Of a DNA stretch of 64,000 bases, positions 51,923 to 60,332 are shown piece after piece. The translations under genes were made by a program, and so were the position numbers. How positions within the stretch are numbered: the first letter of the stretch is position 1; each line of letters begins with the position of its first letter. The DNA is taken from positions 1-64,000 of the forward strand of contig JBDRKQ010000102.1 of the NCBI GenBank assembly GCA_043813895.1. Direction: 5' to 3'. This stretch comes from CAZTAR01 sp043813895. Its GTDB lineage: Bacteria > Planctomycetota > Phycisphaerae > UBA1845 > UTPLA1. The notes under the pieces are model-generated. The model searched no databases. It was not told where the DNA came from and saw only the letters and a list, made by a program, of their open reading frames with translations.

Positions 51923-53310
51923 GCGTAGGCTCCCTTGATTCGCGATCCGCCACTGTCTCCGAGGAAGCCGCCGTAGTTGCGCATGATCAGGTTGGCTTCG
52001 ATCCTCTGAACCAGGTCCAGGCCGACGCTCACGACGATCAGAAGCCCGGTCCCGCCCAGAAACGATGACACCATCATCGGTATCTCCAACGTGGCGGCGA
52101 TAACCTGAGGAATGATGGCAATGGCCGCCAGGAAGCCGGCGCCGACATACGTAATGCGCGTCATGACCGTTTCCAGGTAGTCGGCCGTCCGCTTGCCCGG
52201 CCGCAGCCCCGGAATGAAGCTCCCATAATCGCGGAGCTGATTGGCCATGTCCTTCGGTTGGAACTGGACCGTCGTCCAGAAGTACGCAAAGAAGTAGACC
52301 AGGGCGATATACGAGGCGGCATACAGGAAGCTCGACCCTCTGAATTCGGAGGAGAGCATGACCAGGAAGCTGCTGCCGGGAAAGAGATTCGACAACCAGT
52401 CGAAGATCAGGCCAGGGAAGATCAGCAGACTGCTGGCAAAGATGATCGGCATGACGCCGCCGTGGTTCACACGCAGGGGCAGGTACTGTCGCTGACCGCC
52501 GTAAACCCGGCGGCCGCGGGTCTGCTTGGCCTGCTGGATCGGGATACGCCGTTGTCCCTGGGTGATGAGGATCGAGCCGGCGACCACGCCAACGAAAGCA
52601 ATCATCAGGAACAGGATCTTGCCGGGGCCGAACTGCGCCTCACCCGTCACATCCACAGAGGCGTTATTGATGACCATGAAGACCGCGCTGGGCATCCTGG
52701 CGACGATGCCGGCCATGATGATCAGGCTGATCCCATTGCCGATTCCGTACTCATCGATCTGCTCGCCGAGCCACATGAGGAAGACCGTGCCGGCAGTCAT
52801 GCCGGTGATGCCGACCAGCCAAAAGCCGAGCGTCCCACCAAAATCCGCGCCGAAGTCACAGTACTCCGCATAGACCATGCCGCCGCTCGATATGAACTTC
52901 AACCAGAACGCGCTCTGGATCAGACAAATGCCGACCGTCAGGTAGCGGGTGTACTCCTGGATCTTCTTCTGACCCACCTGTCCTTCTTTTCTCAGTTTCT
53001 CCAGGGCCGGCACGACCGTGCCCAGCAGTTGAAGGATGATCGAAGCGGAAATGTACGGCATGATGCCGAGGCCGAAGATCGTGCTCTGCTGAAGATTGCC
53101 GCCGGTGAACATCGCGAAGTATTCGGTGAGCTGCCCGATGCCGCCGCCGCCGGTTCCCAGGTTCTTGAAGTACTCGGTCAGCGCGGCCTGATCCACGCCC
53201 GGGACCGGTACGTAGAAGCCTATCCGGTAGACCGCGAGGAGACCCAACGTGAAGAGGATCTTGTTTCGCAGGTCTTTGACCTTGAAGATGTTCAGGAATG
53301 CTCGAAACAT
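51919..53310 (-). CDS. secY: Protein translocase subunit SecY
   Basis: 463 residues, ten transmembrane segments. Central pore of the Sec translocon. Family signatures include PGVDQAALTEYFKNLG, FGLGIMPYISASIILQLL, the loop with RRIPIQQAKQTRGRRVYGGQ and GGVMPIIFASSLLIFPGL. Located between rplO and adk as in most bacteria. The glycine-rich stretch near residue 53 (LGTGGGGIGQ) is an extension of the plug loop. Confidence 0.97.
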   Translation of the reverse strand: MFRAFLNIFKVKDLRNKILFTLGLLAVYRIGFYVPVPGVDQAALTEYFKNLGTGGGGIGQLTEYFAMFTGGNLQQSTIFGLGIMPYISASIILQLLGTVVPALEKLRKEGQVGQKKIQEYTRYLTVGICLIQSAFWLKFISSGGMVYAEYCDFGADFGGTLGFWLVGITGMTAGTVFLMWLGEQIDEYGIGNGISLIIMAGIVARMPSAVFMVINNASVDVTGEAQFGPGKILFLMIAFVGVVAGSILITQGQRRIPIQQAKQTRGRRVYGGQRQYLPLRVNHGGVMPIIFASSLLIFPGLIFDWLSNLFPGSSFLVMLSSEFRGSSFLYAASYIALVYFFAYFWTTVQFQPKDMANQLRDYGSFIPGLRPGKRTADYLETVMTRITYVGAGFLAAIAIIPQVIAATLEIPMMVSSFLGGTGLLIVVSVGLDLVQRIEANLIMRNYGGFLGDSGGSRIKGAYA

Positions 53311-53398
53311 GGCAACTCTTGGCTCAACTCGGCGCCTTCGGCGCGAATACCTGTTTGCGATCCCGGGTCAAGCACCCGGGCCGACCGACCGGATACCC

Positions 53399-53986
53399 CT
53401 ATTCCGTCTCCTGCTCTTTCTTCCCCTTCTCCGGCTTCTTCTTGCCCTTGTCCTTCTTCCCCTTCTTCTCACCCTTTGTCTTGGCGCTTGCCTTTACATA
53501 CGGCTCCGCGCGTTTGACGAACTTCTTCTTGGGCTGGGGGCCGAGTCGTGTCACCGTTCCGCCCGCCATCTCGATCTTGCTGACCGCGGACGAGCTGAAG
53601 CGATGGGCCTCGATCGTCAGCTTCCTCTTCAACTCGCCGTTGCCCAGGATCTTGACGCGGTCCTTGCGGTCGCGAATGAGGCCGACCAGCTCCAGGGCGG
53701 CAGCTGTCACATGGGCGCCGTCGTCGAAGCGGGTGTCCAGGTCCGCCACGTTCACGACCTGATAGATCGTTCGGAACTGGGCGTTGTTGAAGCCGTACTT
53801 GGGAAGACGCCGGAACAGCGGAAAGACCGCGCCTTCCGCAAGGCTCTCCTTGGAGGCGCCGCTTCTGGCGCCCGCTCCCTTGTGACCTCGGCCACAGGTC
53901 TTGCCGGAGCCGCTTGCCTCGCCGCGGCCCACGCGTTTGCGTTTTCGATGGCCGCCAGCCTTCTTGGTGATATCCGTAATGTTCAT
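53399..53986 (-). CDS. rplO: Ribosomal protein L15
   Basis: 195 residues, against about 145-150 in most bacteria. The N-terminus is GHRKRKRVGRGEASGSGKTC with GRGHKGAGARSG; the C-terminal core is LTIEAHRFSSSAVSKIEMAG. A Lys-rich tail (KGEKKGKKDKGKKKPEKGKK) is added. Start MNITDITKKAGG at 53986. No rpmD (L30) gene lies between it and rpsE. Confidence 0.95.
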   Translation of the reverse strand: MNITDITKKAGGHRKRKRVGRGEASGSGKTCGRGHKGAGARSGASKESLAEGAVFPLFRRLPKYGFNNAQFRTIYQVVNVADLDTRFDDGAHVTAAALELVGLIRDRKDRVKILGNGELKRKLTIEAHRFSSSAVSKIEMAGGTVTRLGPQPKKKFVKRAEPYVKASAKTKGEKKGKKDKGKKKPEKGKKEQETE

Positions 53987-54011
53987 CTCTAGCTCGATCT
54001 CGGCTATTCGG

Positions 54012-54521
54012 TCAATTCGACAGGCCAACGCCACGCAGCGCTTCAACAGTCTGACGATCGCGCAGCGTCAAGAGTGCATTCATCGTTGCTTTGACCAGGT
54101 TTTTCGGACTGGTCGAGCCGTAAACCTTCGTCAGGCAATCACGAACGCCGGCCAACTCGAGCACCGCACGAACACTGGCGCCGGCAATCACGCCCGTCCC
54201 CTCGCTGGCTGGCAACAGCCGGACACGGCTCGAACCAAACCGGCCCATCACCATGTGCGGTATCGTCGAACCGCTAAGCTTGACCGACTGCATCGCCCGC
54301 GTCGCCTGCTTTCTGGCCTTCTCCACAGCCGACGGGACCTCGTTCGCCTTGCCGTAACCGTAGCCCACCTTCCGCTCGCGATCACCCACAACGACGAGGG
54401 CCGCAAAGCTGAAACGACGCCCACCCTTCACGACTTTTGAGCACCGGTAGACGCGGACCACGTTCTCCTCGAAGGCGGGTCCTTCCTGCACATCAACAAC
54501 TCGGCTTTGGGGTCTGGCCAT
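54012..54521 (-). CDS. rpsE: Ribosomal protein S5
   Basis: 169 residues. Decoding-fidelity protein of the small subunit. VVKGGRRFSFAALVVVGD is the S5 double-stranded RNA-binding part; GYGYGKANEVPSAVEKARKQ and the C-terminal LPASEGTGVIAGASVRAVLE are conserved. ATG 54521 is used; GTG 54530 is in frame. Confidence 0.96.
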   Translation of the reverse strand: MARPQSRVVDVQEGPAFEENVVRVYRCSKVVKGGRRFSFAALVVVGDRERKVGYGYGKANEVPSAVEKARKQATRAMQSVKLSGSTIPHMVMGRFGSSRVRLLPASEGTGVIAGASVRAVLELAGVRDCLTKVYGSTSPKNLVKATMNALLTLRDRQTVEALRGVGLSN

Positions 54522-54588
54522 CAATTCCACCCGTACTCGTTTGATTCCTCGACTCGCTCCGAAGGCGACTTCCTTCTGCGACGCGGCA

Positions 54589-54957
54589 TCAGAACTCCAA
54601 ACCGGTCTTCCTCATCGCTTCGGCCAGCGCCTTGACACGACCATGATACCGGTATCCGTTGCGATCAAAGGTGATCTTGCGGATGCCCTGCATCCTGGCG
54701 CGTTCGCCGATCGTTCGACCGACGACAACGGCTGCTTTGCAGTTGCCGCCCGCCTTGACCTCGTCTGCGATTTGCTTGCTCAACGTACCGGCGGAACACA
54801 GCGTGCGTCCGCTGATATCGTCAACAAGTTGCACGCTGATATTCTTCAGACTGCGGAAGACACTCAGCCGCGGTCGATCGGGCGTACCGCAAACCTTCCG
54901 GCGAACCGATCGCCGACGACGCAGCCGCCGAGTCTTCTTGAGTTCGTGTTGGTTCAT
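54589..54957 (-). CDS. rplR: Ribosomal protein L18
   Basis: 122 residues. Binds 5S rRNA. RRLRRRRSVRRKVCGTPDRP and RLSVFRSLKNISVQLVDD open it, and FDRNGYRYHGRVKALAEAMR closes it. An in-frame GTG overlapping the rplF stop codon (54978) would add seven residues; the ATG at 54957 has GGTGAGG ahead. Confidence 0.95.
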   Translation of the reverse strand: MNQHELKKTRRLRRRRSVRRKVCGTPDRPRLSVFRSLKNISVQLVDDISGRTLCSAGTLSKQIADEVKAGGNCKAAVVVGRTIGERARMQGIRKITFDRNGYRYHGRVKALAEAMRKTGLEF

Positions 54958-54977
54958 CGCCTCACCATCATCCGTCA

Positions 54978-55550
54978 CTAGCCGCCAGCACCTGCGAAAG
55001 CCTTGCCGGCCTTGCGTCTGATCTGTTCGCCCGCATACCGCACGCCCTTACCTTTGTAAGGCTCGGGGTGACGGGCATCCTTAATCGAGCGGGCAAAATG
55101 CCCCACGGCTTGCTTGTCTATCCCGCTGACCGTCAACTTCGCGGGGGTCTCATCACCCCGGGTCGCCGGCACCTCGATGTCCACCTTGACGCCGGTCGGA
55201 ACCGACAGCTTGATCGCGTTGGCGTAGCCCACGTTCAACTCAAGCGTCTCGCCGCTCAGCGAGCAACCGTAGCCTGTGCCATAGATCTCCATCTTCCGTT
55301 CGTAGCCCTGCGAAACGCCCACCACCATGTTGTTGATGAGCGCCCGAGTCATACCGTGGAAGGCACGATGCTGGGGCTGGTCGGACTCACGCGAGACGCT
55401 GATCGCATCCTTGTCCTGGGCCACCGCCACACCGGCCGGGTGCTCCCATGACAGGTTGCCCTTCGGGCCGGTGACCGAGACGAGCCGCTGCCTGATCTCC
55501 ACCTTGACCCCTGAGGGCACCGGGATTGGTTTCTTACCGATACGCGACAT
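54978..55550 (-). CDS. rplF: Ribosomal protein L6
   Basis: 190 residues. Two repeated folds near the GTPase centre. MSRIGKKPIPVPSGVKVEIR at the start, then GMTRALINNMVVGVSQGYER, and PEPYKGKGVRYAGEQIRRKA at the end. The conserved C-terminal GKAFAGAGG replaces the usual GK(T/A) tail. Precedes rplR with overlapping ends. Confidence 0.96.
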   Translation of the reverse strand: MSRIGKKPIPVPSGVKVEIRQRLVSVTGPKGNLSWEHPAGVAVAQDKDAISVSRESDQPQHRAFHGMTRALINNMVVGVSQGYERKMEIYGTGYGCSLSGETLELNVGYANAIKLSVPTGVKVDIEVPATRGDETPAKLTVSGIDKQAVGHFARSIKDARHPEPYKGKGVRYAGEQIRRKAGKAFAGAGG

Positions 55551-55633
55551 TGGGCTTTCCTATAGCGCCGGACGACAGCGGGCCAGCGCCACCCGTCGAG
55601 CGGCTGCGCGGGCCACGGCCCAACACGGACCAC

Positions 55634-56029
55634 TCAGTAAACCGTGCAGAGCAACTCTCCGCCCAGATTCTGCTCGCGACACTTCCGGTCGCTCATCACA
55701 CCACGACTCGTCGAGACAATGGCGATCCCCAGGCCGTTCAACACAGGCGGGATATCGTCCACACCAACATAGACCCGACGCCCTGCCTTGCTCTCGCGCC
55801 GAATGCGGTTAATGACCTGCTCCCGGCGAGGCCCGTACTTCAGGGTAATCCGAAGCAAGCCTTGCTTGGCATCGGCGATCTCCTCGACGTCGTCGATGTA
55901 CCCTTCCTCTTTCAGCACGTTGCAGATCGCGAGCTTCACGCCGCTGCGCGGGGCCTTGACATGCAGGCTCCGGTTGCGGGTGCCGTTACGAATCCGCGTC
56001 AACAAATCAGCTACGGGATCGCTCCACAT
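55634..56029 (-). CDS. rpsH: Ribosomal protein S8
   Basis: 131 residues. Binds central-domain 16S rRNA. DPVADLLTRIRNGTRNRSLH opens it and ISTSRGVMSDRKCREQNLGG closes it. Starts MWSDPVADL. Downstream of rpsN and upstream of rplF, the usual spc order. Confidence 0.96.
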   Translation of the reverse strand: MWSDPVADLLTRIRNGTRNRSLHVKAPRSGVKLAICNVLKEEGYIDDVEEIADAKQGLLRITLKYGPRREQVINRIRRESKAGRRVYVGVDDIPPVLNGLGIAIVSTSRGVMSDRKCREQNLGGELLCTVY

Positions 56030-56076
56030 ACTGTTCTCGCCTCTAGCCTCTTGAAGAACAACTCATACGCAAACGA

Positions 56077-56262
56077 TCACCAACTCGCCTTGCGGACGCC
56101 GGGGATCTTGCCTTCCAACGCCATCGTCCTGAAGCAGATCCGGCATACGCGGAACTTTTTGTAGACCGCCCGAGGGCGACCACAGATCTGACAGCGAGTA
56201 TACCGGCGTACGCTGAACTTCTGCGGCCCTTCCGCTTTGATTCTCAGACTCTTTCTTGCCAT
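56077..56262 (-). CDS. rpsN: Ribosomal protein S14, zinc-binding form
   Basis: 61 residues, the short form. Two CxxC pairs, CQICGRPRAVYKKFRVCRIC, bind zinc, and the end GKIPGVRKASW is standard. Lies between rplE and rpsH. Confidence 0.96.
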   Translation of the reverse strand: MARKSLRIKAEGPQKFSVRRYTRCQICGRPRAVYKKFRVCRICFRTMALEGKIPGVRKASW

Positions 56263-56349
56263 GCCTGGCGATCGCTCCTAATCTGCCGATCGGACACCGT
56301 TCTCACGCAACCTGCCCGGCACTGCCGCAGCGCCGCGCGGCCGTTTCAT

Positions 56350-56916
56350 TTAATTGCCCTGCGCCTCTGACTTCTCATCCTTGCGGAAGGGCATTCCCAA
56401 AAGGGTGAGAAGACGCCTGCCTTCGCTGTCGTTGCAGGCCGTCGTCACGACCGTGATGTTCATGCCCTGCTGAAACTCCACCTTGTCGGCATCGATCTCC
56501 GGAAAGATCGTCTGCTCCGCCAGGCCCATGCTGTAATTGCCGCGGCCGTCGAAGCTGTTGGGATTCAGGCCTCGGAAGTCACGCGCACGCGGGATCGCCA
56601 CGTGGATCAGCCGCTCCAGGAATTCGTACATCCGCTTCCCGCGAAGGGTCACTTTCAGCCCGACCTTGTAGCCCCTGCGCAGCTTAAAGTTCGATACGCT
56701 CTTGCGCGCGGCACAGATGATCGGGCGCTGGCCCGTGATCAAGGCCAGCTCTTTCTGGGCCGACTCCAGCCGTTTCTTCTCGGCAATCGCCTTCCCAAGC
56801 CCCATCGAGATAACAACCTTCTCCAACCTCGGAATCGACAGCCGATTCGCCCGGCCAAGCTCTTGCTGCAAGCCCGGTAGGACGTTGGTCATGTAGTTGT
56901 CGGACAGCCGGATCAT
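56350..56916 (-). CDS. rplE: Ribosomal protein L5
   Basis: 188 residues. Central protuberance protein that binds 5S rRNA and P-site tRNA. IPRLEKVVISMGLGKAIAEK, AELITGQRP-like ALITGQRPIICAARKSV, KLRRGYKVGLKVTLRGKRMY and DFRGLNPNSFDGRGNYSMGL are all present. Confidence 0.97.
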   Translation of the reverse strand: MIRLSDNYMTNVLPGLQQELGRANRLSIPRLEKVVISMGLGKAIAEKKRLESAQKELALITGQRPIICAARKSVSNFKLRRGYKVGLKVTLRGKRMYEFLERLIHVAIPRARDFRGLNPNSFDGRGNYSMGLAEQTIFPEIDADKVEFQQGMNITVVTTACNDSEGRRLLTLLGMPFRKDEKSEAQGN

Positions 56917-56968
56917 GATCGCTTCCGCTTTCGATTGCCGCCGGGATCAGTCCCGCCGGCGCAAGTCA

Positions 56969-57313
56969 CTACGATTTCTTCGATCCCTCCAGGACGGTGC
57001 CGGCCCGCGTCACACGTCGCGAAGAGATAACCTTACCCGCCTCGTTGCGCTCAACTTCGAAATGAACGCGACTCCCGTGCCCCGTCTTCGGATCGACGGG
57101 CAAGATGTTCGACAGATGTACCGGGGCCTCCTTCCGAATGCGCCCGCCCTGCGGGTTCTTTCGGCTCGGCCGGAGATGGCGATACACGAGGTTCACCCCT
57201 TCGATGACAACGGTGCCCTTCTTGGGATGGACACGCAGAACCGTGCCTTGCTCCCCTTTGTGGTCACCCGAGATGACCTCTACCCGATCATTCTTGCGAA
57301 TCTTCGCCGCCAT
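56969..57313 (-). CDS. rplX: Ribosomal protein L24
   Basis: 114 residues. KOW motif at the start: IRKNDRVEVISGDHKGEQGT. Then VIEGVNLVYRHLRPSRKNPQ and EAPVHLSNILPVDPKTGHGS. It binds early 23S assembly intermediates. Follows rplN by 60 bp. Confidence 0.96.
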   Translation of the reverse strand: MAAKIRKNDRVEVISGDHKGEQGTVLRVHPKKGTVVIEGVNLVYRHLRPSRKNPQGGRIRKEAPVHLSNILPVDPKTGHGSRVHFEVERNEAGKVISSRRVTRAGTVLEGSKKS

Positions 57314-57373
57314 GCCGATTCATCCCGTTTACGCCGCGCGTCGTCGCGCCAACCGCTGACGACTGACAACTGG

Positions 57374-57787
57374 TCAGATCACCTCACTCGCCAGCGAGAC
57401 GATCTTCATAAAGCCCTTTTCCCGCAGCTCCCTCGCCACGGCCCCGAAGATACGCGTACCTTTGGGGTTCTTTTCATCGTCGATGATCACCGCCGCGTTG
57501 CTGTCGAAGCGAACGTAGCTGCCGTCCGGCCGGCGAACCGGGAATCTCGTCCGAACGACGACCGCCTTGACGACGCGATGGTTCTGCCTGTCCTTGCGAG
57601 TCTTGCCGATGTAATAGTCGCTGTTCGGCAGGGCCTTCTTGACGGAGCACACGACGATGTCTCCAACGCTAGCGGTGCGCCTCGTAAAACGCTGACGACC
57701 CGTTGAACCTCCAAGCACGCGGATGACCAACGCCCGCTTGGCGCCGGTATTATCCGCGATGTCCACGATGCTTTCGCTCTGTATCAT
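57374..57787 (-). CDS. rplN: Ribosomal protein L14 with insertion
   Basis: 137 residues; the usual length is 122. MIQSESIVDIADNTGAKRAL and the end GTRIFGAVARELREKGFMKI are typical. About 15 extra residues lie at 53-70 (LPNSDYYIGKTRKDRQNH), before VVKAVVVRT. L14 sits at the intersubunit bridge, so this may extend a surface loop. Confidence 0.95.
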   Translation of the reverse strand: MIQSESIVDIADNTGAKRALVIRVLGGSTGRQRFTRRTASVGDIVVCSVKKALPNSDYYIGKTRKDRQNHRVVKAVVVRTRFPVRRPDGSYVRFDSNAAVIIDDEKNPKGTRIFGAVARELREKGFMKIVSLASEVI

Positions 57788-57802
57788 GTCCGAGCACCCA
57801 GC

Positions 57803-58108
57803 CTAGGCTTCGACTGCCTTTTTGACGATCTTGGACAGCCGCCACGATTTCCGCTTGCTAATCGGGCGACACTCCATGAGTTCAACCACGTCACCTTCGC
57901 CGGCCTCATTCTTCTCGTCGTGGGCCAACAAGGTGCCCCGACGCCGCAGATACTTGCCGTACTTCGGATGGCGGATAAGCCGATCGATCCGAACCTTGAT
58001 CGTGTTGTCCTGCCCGGCTCGCTCGACGACGCCCAGTTTCGTTCGGCGGTGGCGCCGAGTTGTCGCCGTTCCACCGCCAGTTTCCGGCTGTTCTACGTTT
58101 GTCATCAT
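57803..58108 (-). CDS. rpsQ: Ribosomal protein S17
   Basis: 101 residues. RTKLGVVERAGQDNTIKVRI, then RLIRHPKYGKYLRRRGTLLA, and GDVVELMECRPISKRKSWRL. The N-terminal 20 residues (Gly/Thr-rich, MMTNVEQPETGGGTATTRR) exceed the usual start. Between rpmC and rplN. Confidence 0.95.
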   Translation of the reverse strand: MMTNVEQPETGGGTATTRRHRRTKLGVVERAGQDNTIKVRIDRLIRHPKYGKYLRRRGTLLAHDEKNEAGEGDVVELMECRPISKRKSWRLSKIVKKAVEA

Positions 58109-58172
58109 CGTTTCGCTTCACTCACGGCCGAACATACTACCAAACTCTCACGATCCCGCCTGCGGCCGGGCG

Positions 58173-58418
58173 TCATGTCTTCTTCGCCGAGGCGACGGAC
58201 TCAAAGTGATACTGCTTCTGCTCGACGTCGGTCTCTCCACGCTCCCGAAGGAGCGTCAGAATCCGAGCGATGTCTCGCCGGGTCTTTGTAAGCTGGGACG
58301 CATCCCCGAGCTTCTCGGTGACGGCCTGGCTGCGGAGATCGAACGAGTGCCGCCGAAGACGGTCCAACTCTGTATGAAGCTCTTCGGTCTTCAGTTCACG
58401 CAGATCGCTGATCTTCAT
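58173..58418 (-). CDS. rpmC: Ribosomal protein L29
   Basis: 81 residues. MKISDLRELKTEELHTELDR then LRRHSFDLRSQAVTEKLGDA and TKTRRDIARILTLLRERG. The C-terminus runs on a further 15 residues. Follows rplP by 18 bp. Confidence 0.93.
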   Translation of the reverse strand: MKISDLRELKTEELHTELDRLRRHSFDLRSQAVTEKLGDASQLTKTRRDIARILTLLRERGETDVEQKQYHFESVASAKKT

Positions 58419-58436
58419 CCCGTCGATTCCTATTCT

Positions 58437-58856
58437 CTACAAACCGTGGCGCCGCTTCACGAACCGGCATCTGAACGGCATCTTGTGGGCGACGCGGCGA
58501 AGCGTCTGCCGGGCAACCTCTTCATCAACGCCGCCGACCTCGTACAAGACGGTGCCGGGCTTCACCACGGCGGCCCAATAGTCCGGTTCACCCTTTCCCT
58601 TGCCCATTCGGGTTTCAAGCGGCTTGCTCGAAACACTCTTGTGCGGGAAGATCCGAATGATCACGCGGCCCTGCCTGTGCATGAAATGCGTGGCGCACAT
58701 ACGGCCCGCTTCGATCTGGCGGGCACTGATCCACCCCGGCTCCAAAACCTGAAGTCCGTAGTCACCATAGGCGACAAAGTTCCCGCGGGTGGCGTTCCCG
58801 CTGATCTTGCCCCGGTGGTGCTTTCGATACTTGACTCTGGCCGGCAACATCGCCAT
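58437..58856 (-). CDS. rplP: Ribosomal protein L16
   Basis: 139 residues. MAMLPARVKYRKHHRGKISG at the start, ARQIEAGRMCATHFMHRQGR, HKSVSSKPLETRMGKGKGEP and ALRRVAHKMP-like TLRRVAHKMPFRCRFVKR at the end. Helps organise the A site. Confidence 0.97.
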   Translation of the reverse strand: MAMLPARVKYRKHHRGKISGNATRGNFVAYGDYGLQVLEPGWISARQIEAGRMCATHFMHRQGRVIIRIFPHKSVSSKPLETRMGKGKGEPDYWAAVVKPGTVLYEVGGVDEEVARQTLRRVAHKMPFRCRFVKRRHGL

Positions 58857-58913
58857 CGCGCTGACTCCATCCCGTCGTGCTGTGCCCGTCGCGGGCAGCC
58901 TCTGCCACGCCCC

Positions 58914-59618
58914 CTACCGCCGCGGCCTCCGACCGCCCTGCCGTCGCCGACTGTCTTCCGGCGCCGTCTCTTCCGGCTCCTGACCATAGTGGCCCTTGTA
59001 AACCCAGACCCGCACACCGATTGATCCGTAGGTCGTCCGGCTCGTCGCGAAGCCGTAATCCACGTGAGCCTGCAACGTCTGCAACGGGATCGACCCCCTC
59101 TTCTGTGTCTCGCTGCGCGACATCTCGGCACCGCCCAACCGCCCCTTGGCGATGATCTTGATCCCCTGGGCGCCCGAGGCGAGGGCCGCGTCACACCGCA
59201 TCTTCATCGCACGACGGAAGCTGACTCGACGCTTCAACTGAGCGCTGATGTCCAACGCAATCAGTTGCGCGTTGAGGTCCGGATTCTTGATCTCCTTGAT
59301 GTTGACACTCACCTTGCGGTCGATGAGGTCTTCCAGCCCATCCTTGAGCTTGTCCACCTCCGCGCCGCGAGGACCGATCACGAGACCCGGCCGGGCTGTG
59401 GCCAGAACGACTTTCACTTCGTTGCGCGTCCGCTCGATCTCGATGCCCGCACAACCAGCATACGGCGCCGTCTGGTTGAGCTGCTTGTCGATCGAATCGC
59501 GAATCTTCCGATCCTCAATCAGGAACTCGGCATAGGCGGCCTTAGGCGCGTACCACCGGGAGCGCCAATCCTCCGTGATACCGATCCGAAAACCTGTTGG
59601 ATGTACCTTCTGTCCCAT
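58914..59618 (-). CDS. rpsC: Ribosomal protein S3
   Basis: 234 residues. MGQKVHPTGFRIGITEDWRS opens it; the KH domain includes RPGLVIGPRGAEVDKLKDGL; the C-domain includes RAMKMRCDAALASGAQGIKI and VDYGFATSRTTYGSIGVRVW. Arg/Gly-rich tail. At the mRNA entry channel. Confidence 0.97.
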   Translation of the reverse strand: MGQKVHPTGFRIGITEDWRSRWYAPKAAYAEFLIEDRKIRDSIDKQLNQTAPYAGCAGIEIERTRNEVKVVLATARPGLVIGPRGAEVDKLKDGLEDLIDRKVSVNIKEIKNPDLNAQLIALDISAQLKRRVSFRRAMKMRCDAALASGAQGIKIIAKGRLGGAEMSRSETQKRGSIPLQTLQAHVDYGFATSRTTYGSIGVRVWVYKGHYGQEPEETAPEDSRRRQGGRRPRR

Positions 59619-59623
59619 GGTCG

Positions 59624-59965
59624 CTATTTCCTCGGGCCTTCGGCAACGCTGACAACAATGTGGCTGGTGCGCTTCATGATCGGATGGGCTCGACCGCGGT
59701 CCTTGGGCCGAAATCGCTTGATCGTCGGGCCTTCATCCACCCGGGCCTCATGAACGAACAACCGCTTCACATCCGCTTCCTGCTCGTCGGCATCGGCCAT
59801 GGCCGCCCGCAAGACCTTGTCTACGAACACGCTGGCCCGCTTACGCGTGAACTTCAGCAACTCCAAGGCATCATCCACGTGACGATCGGCGATCAAGCCG
59901 GTCACGAGCCGCGCTTTCCTCGGGCTGATACGTGCGTAGCGATGCTTTGATGTCCAGCCTGCCAT
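59624..59965 (-). CDS. rplV: Ribosomal protein L22
   Basis: 113 residues from the chosen start. YARISPRKARLVTGLIADRH and ALELLKFTRKRASVFVDKVL are the core, with DEGPTIKRFRPKDRGRAHPI and MKRTSHIVVSVAEG closing. Its loop lines the exit tunnel. The reading frame extends 22 codons upstream into the rpsS gene; MAGWTSKHRYA at 59965 fits the family start. Confidence 0.95.
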   Translation of the reverse strand: MAGWTSKHRYARISPRKARLVTGLIADRHVDDALELLKFTRKRASVFVDKVLRAAMADADEQEADVKRLFVHEARVDEGPTIKRFRPKDRGRAHPIMKRTSHIVVSVAEGPRK

Positions 59966-59991
59966 CGGCAAACACTCCCAAACGCGTCCGA

Positions 59992-60267
59992 CTACCTCTG
60001 CCGCTTCTTCGCAGGCGTGTGGCCGCGCCACAGCCGCGTCAAACTGAATTCACCCAGCTTGTGACCCACCATGTCCTCGGTCACGAACACCTTCTTGAAG
60101 ACCTTGCCGTTGTGGACTTCAAAGGTGACTCCGACAAACTCCGGAGGAATCGTGCACCTGCGAGACCACGTCTTGACCGGTTCCCGCCTGCCGGCGGCGT
60201 TCGCCTTCTCCACCTTCTCGTAAAGGCGGGGATCCACATAGGGGCCCTTCTTCAGACTTCGTGCCAT
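59992..60267 (-). CDS. rpsS: Ribosomal protein S19
   Basis: 91 residues. MARSLKKGPYVDPRLYEKVE and the C-terminal MVGHKLGEFSLTRLWRGHTP are diagnostic. Head protein. Follows rplB and precedes rplV. Confidence 0.97.
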   Translation of the reverse strand: MARSLKKGPYVDPRLYEKVEKANAAGRREPVKTWSRRCTIPPEFVGVTFEVHNGKVFKKVFVTEDMVGHKLGEFSLTRLWRGHTPAKKRQR

Positions 60268-60332
60268 GCTTCCGTCTCGTGCAAGTTGACCGACCCATCC
60301 AAACAGGGCCGCAGGACCTTACAGTCCGTCCA

